This document shows, piece by piece, positions 62,208 through 64,000 of a stretch of DNA of 64,000 nt (position 1 is its first letter; the number at the start of each line of letters is the position of its first letter). This DNA comes from JALYRV01 sp035512575 (lineage in GTDB: Bacteria > Acidobacteriota > Vicinamibacteria > Vicinamibacterales > SCN-69-37), in contig DATKDT010000073.1 of NCBI GenBank assembly GCA_035512575.1, positions 7,144 to 71,143 on the forward strand, written 5' to 3'. The translations under genes and the position numbers were made by a program. The notes below the pieces were generated by a model, which was not told the DNA's origin, ran no database searches, and was given only the letters and a program-made list of their open reading frames with translations.

Positions 62208-63668
62208 ATGCCGACATCACGGAAGCGCCGCGTGGCAGCGCGCCGGCCCGGCGCGCACAGCAGAGCCGACAGGCAGCCGGGCGGCACGGCCGTCATCGTG
62301 CGGCATGCGGGAACGCCCGAGGCAGAGCTTCGGGCCGCGCTCAGGCCGCTTGCCCGGTGGCGTCTGCGCCTGATACCGGACGACGCGTCCACCGAGACGC
62401 GCGCCGCGGCCGATGGCGTGCTCTGGCAGATCGGTTCGGGCAAGCCGCCCGACGCGCACCGCGTGATGCGGCTCGCCGAGCGCCTGCCGGTGGTGAGCTT
62501 CACGCTGGATCCGTCCGCCCCGCCGGAATTGGCCGACCTGTCCCGTTCGCTGGGCTTTTCCGCGCATCTCGTCGCGCCCCTGGACCGGGCGGACGTGGCC
62601 GGGGCCCTCGGGCTGCCGCCGGCCCCCGATCTGGCGGTACGCCTGGCCCGCGCCAAGCGCCGCTTCGCCGCCACCGGGGCGACCGAGCGTTTCATGCAGG
62701 TCATCGCGGTGGTCAACGCCCGGCGCGACCCTGGCGGCGTGGCCGCAGTCTTGCTCTCTCGCGCGGGGGCCTGGCTGCCGATGCCGGAATGGGCCGTGCT
62801 GGGAACCGACCGCGCCGGGGACACCCGGTGGCTGGCGGCCCGCGGCGGCGGCGAGCATTCACGTGGCGCCGTGGAAGCGGTCGCCAGCTACGTCGCGCGT
62901 ACCGGCGCGCCGCTGCTGACCCGCCGCCTGGCTGGAGAGCGCGACCTCCGGGTGGCACTGGAAGCGGCGGCCGTCGCGGTGCCGCTCACCTGCGACAACC
63001 GCGTCGTGGCGGTGCTGGTGGGCGTGGACCGCGGCCGCTCGTCGGCGCTGCCGGCAGCGCCGGCGCTGTTCGGGCGGTCGCGCACGAAGCTGCGGCGGCT
63101 GCTCGGGCCGATTGCGTGCGCGCTCGACAGCGCGCTGCGGCTCGAGGGGGCCGAGGCACTGTCGGTCACCGACGACCTGACGCAGTTGTACAACTCGCGC
63201 TTCATGCACGCGGTGCTGCGGCGCGAGACGAAGAGGGCGTCGCGCTCGGGACAGCAGCTGTCGCTGCTGTTCATCGATCTCGACGGCTTCAAGTCGGTGA
63301 ACGACTCGCACGGGCATCTGTGCGGCAGCCGGGCGCTGGTGGAAGCGGGCGCGGTGATTCGCGCGTCGGCCCGCGAGACCGACGCCGTCGCGCGGTTCGG
63401 CGGCGACGAGTTTGCCGTCGTGCTGCCCGACACCGACGCGTCCGGCGCGCGGGCGGTAGCCGCGCGCATCCGGGATCGCGTCGCGGGACACGTGTTCCTG
63501 ACGTCGATCGGCCTCTCGGTGCGGCTGACCGCGTCGATCGGGGTGGCGACGCACACTGAACCGTCGGCCTCGGCCGACGAGCTGCTCGCGGCGGCCGACG
63601 CCGCGATGTACTGGGTGAAGGGCCACGGGAAGAACGGCATTCACGTCGCGACGACAGCGGCGGTGTAG
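62208..63668 (+). CDS. Diguanylate cyclase with GAF-like sensor region
   Basis: The 486-residue protein starts at ATG 62208; an in-frame TTG lies 27 bp upstream. Residues 1-20 are basic (PTSRKRRVAARRPG) with no membrane helix. The middle (about 165-310) resembles a GAF domain (VIAVVNARRDPGGVAAVLLS, VAVPLTCDNRVVAVLVGVDR). The GGDEF domain has DDLTQLYNSRFM, LFIDLDGFKSVND, signature RFGGDEFA near residue 397 and an inhibitory I-site RETD five residues before it. It should make cyclic-di-GMP and be product-inhibited. Confidence 0.92.
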   Translation: MPTSRKRRVAARRPGAHSRADRQPGGTAVIVRHAGTPEAELRAALRPLARWRLRLIPDDASTETRAAADGVLWQIGSGKPPDAHRVMRLAERLPVVSFTLDPSAPPELADLSRSLGFSAHLVAPLDRADVAGALGLPPAPDLAVRLARAKRRFAATGATERFMQVIAVVNARRDPGGVAAVLLSRAGAWLPMPEWAVLGTDRAGDTRWLAARGGGEHSRGAVEAVASYVARTGAPLLTRRLAGERDLRVALEAAAVAVPLTCDNRVVAVLVGVDRGRSSALPAAPALFGRSRTKLRRLLGPIACALDSALRLEGAEALSVTDDLTQLYNSRFMHAVLRRETKRASRSGQQLSLLFIDLDGFKSVNDSHGHLCGSRALVEAGAVIRASARETDAVARFGGDEFAVVLPDTDASGARAVAARIRDRVAGHVFLTSIGLSVRLTASIGVATHTEPSASADELLAAADAAMYWVKGHGKNGIHVATTAAV

Positions 63669-63695
63669 ATTTGTTGATTTAGCAAAGGTGATCCC

Positions 63696-64000
63696 TTGAA
63701 CTTCCGGTCAGCGCTATCTCTGTTTTCCAGCGATCTCGCCATCGACCTCGGCACCGCCAACACGTGCGTCTACGCGCGCGGCAAGGGCATCGTGGTCAAC
63801 GAGCCGTCGATCGTCGCCATCAACAAGATCAACGGCCGCATCGAAGCCGTGGGCAAGGACGCCAAGGACATGCTCGGGCGCACGCCCGGCAACATCGTCG
63901 CCATCAAGCCGATGAAGGACGGCGTCATCGCCGACTTCGAGGTCACCGAGAAGATGCTGACCTACTTCATCAAGAAGGCGCACAACCGCAACGTCTGGGT
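63696..64000 (+). CDS. mreB: Rod-shape-determining protein MreB, N-terminal part
   Basis: The gene runs off the right edge; about 101 residues are visible. It begins MNFRSALSLFSSDLAIDLG with the actin-fold phosphate-1 motif DLGTANTCVYARGKGIV, then NEPSIVAIN, VGKDAKDMLGRTPGNI and PMKDGVIADFEVTE. The start is TTG 63696, chosen because a near-perfect ribosome site AAAGGTGAT lies 3 nt before it. MreB guides side-wall peptidoglycan synthesis, so the cell is probably rod-shaped. Confidence 0.96.
   Translation, partial: MNFRSALSLFSSDLAIDLGTANTCVYARGKGIVVNEPSIVAINKINGRIEAVGKDAKDMLGRTPGNIVAIKPMKDGVIADFEVTEKMLTYFIKKAHNRNVW

Overview
The window is GC-rich, gene-dense bacterial chromosome. Tandem Ser/Thr kinases fused to PD40 propellers or TPRs, the order yicC-gmk-rpoZ-coaBC-udg-priA, TonB-type outer-membrane genes and many -10 boxes lying only 6-20 nt before start codons suggest Acidobacteriota, probably Vicinamibacteria. 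This placement is inference; no rRNA is present.

Layout. 1-5.2 kb: end of ligA, an HtrA protease, an NtrC-type regulator, RNase P RNA and a secreted amidohydrolase. 5.2-8.3 kb: a nucleotide-sugar epimerase, two tandem paralogous exported proteins and a secreted EEP phosphodiesterase. 8.4-17.4 kb: three receptor-like kinases and two small membrane proteins; a duplicated promoter/start segment flanks the third kinase. 17.3-25.6 kb (minus strand): an exopolysaccharide cluster of five glycosyltransferases, a polyprenyl-phosphate sugar transferase and a UDP-glucuronate decarboxylase, with three long palindromic elements between genes. 25.7-36 kb (plus strand): ugd-galE-msbA-yicC-gmk-rpoZ-coaBC-udg-priA, nearly all overlapping. 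UDP-sugar supply (ugd, galE, uxs) faces the glycosyltransferases.

36-39.4 kb is a relic integron. It has an IntI-type integrase broken by one frameshift and oriented the same way as its cassettes, two good attC sites, one decayed attC and unrecognised cassette proteins. 39.4-52 kb holds a TonB-dependent receptor convergent with a tightly coupled heme operon, hemA-hemC(D)-hemB-hemL-HK-RR-hemE-hemN-hemY, which carries its own two-component system; an 11-bp tandem repeat precedes hemA. 52-57 kb: dut, a C39 peptidase-TPR-POTRA-barrel fusion beside a PA2779-type protein, and gnd-zwf. 57-64 kb: small genes, a truncated uridine kinase, tRNA-Leu, sppA, ppiD, a diguanylate cyclase and the start of mreB.

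The most unusual theme is repeats that have entered genes. A perfect 33-bp inverted repeat lies in frame in coaBC, a GGGG-CCCC palindrome lies in priA (second copy after dut), and heptamer arrays lie in udg and priA. Two intergenic loci share the architecture five heptamers - GC hairpin - five inverted heptamers. The strongest candidates for undescribed biology are these elements, the reverse-oriented integron, and the protease-POTRA-barrel fusion.
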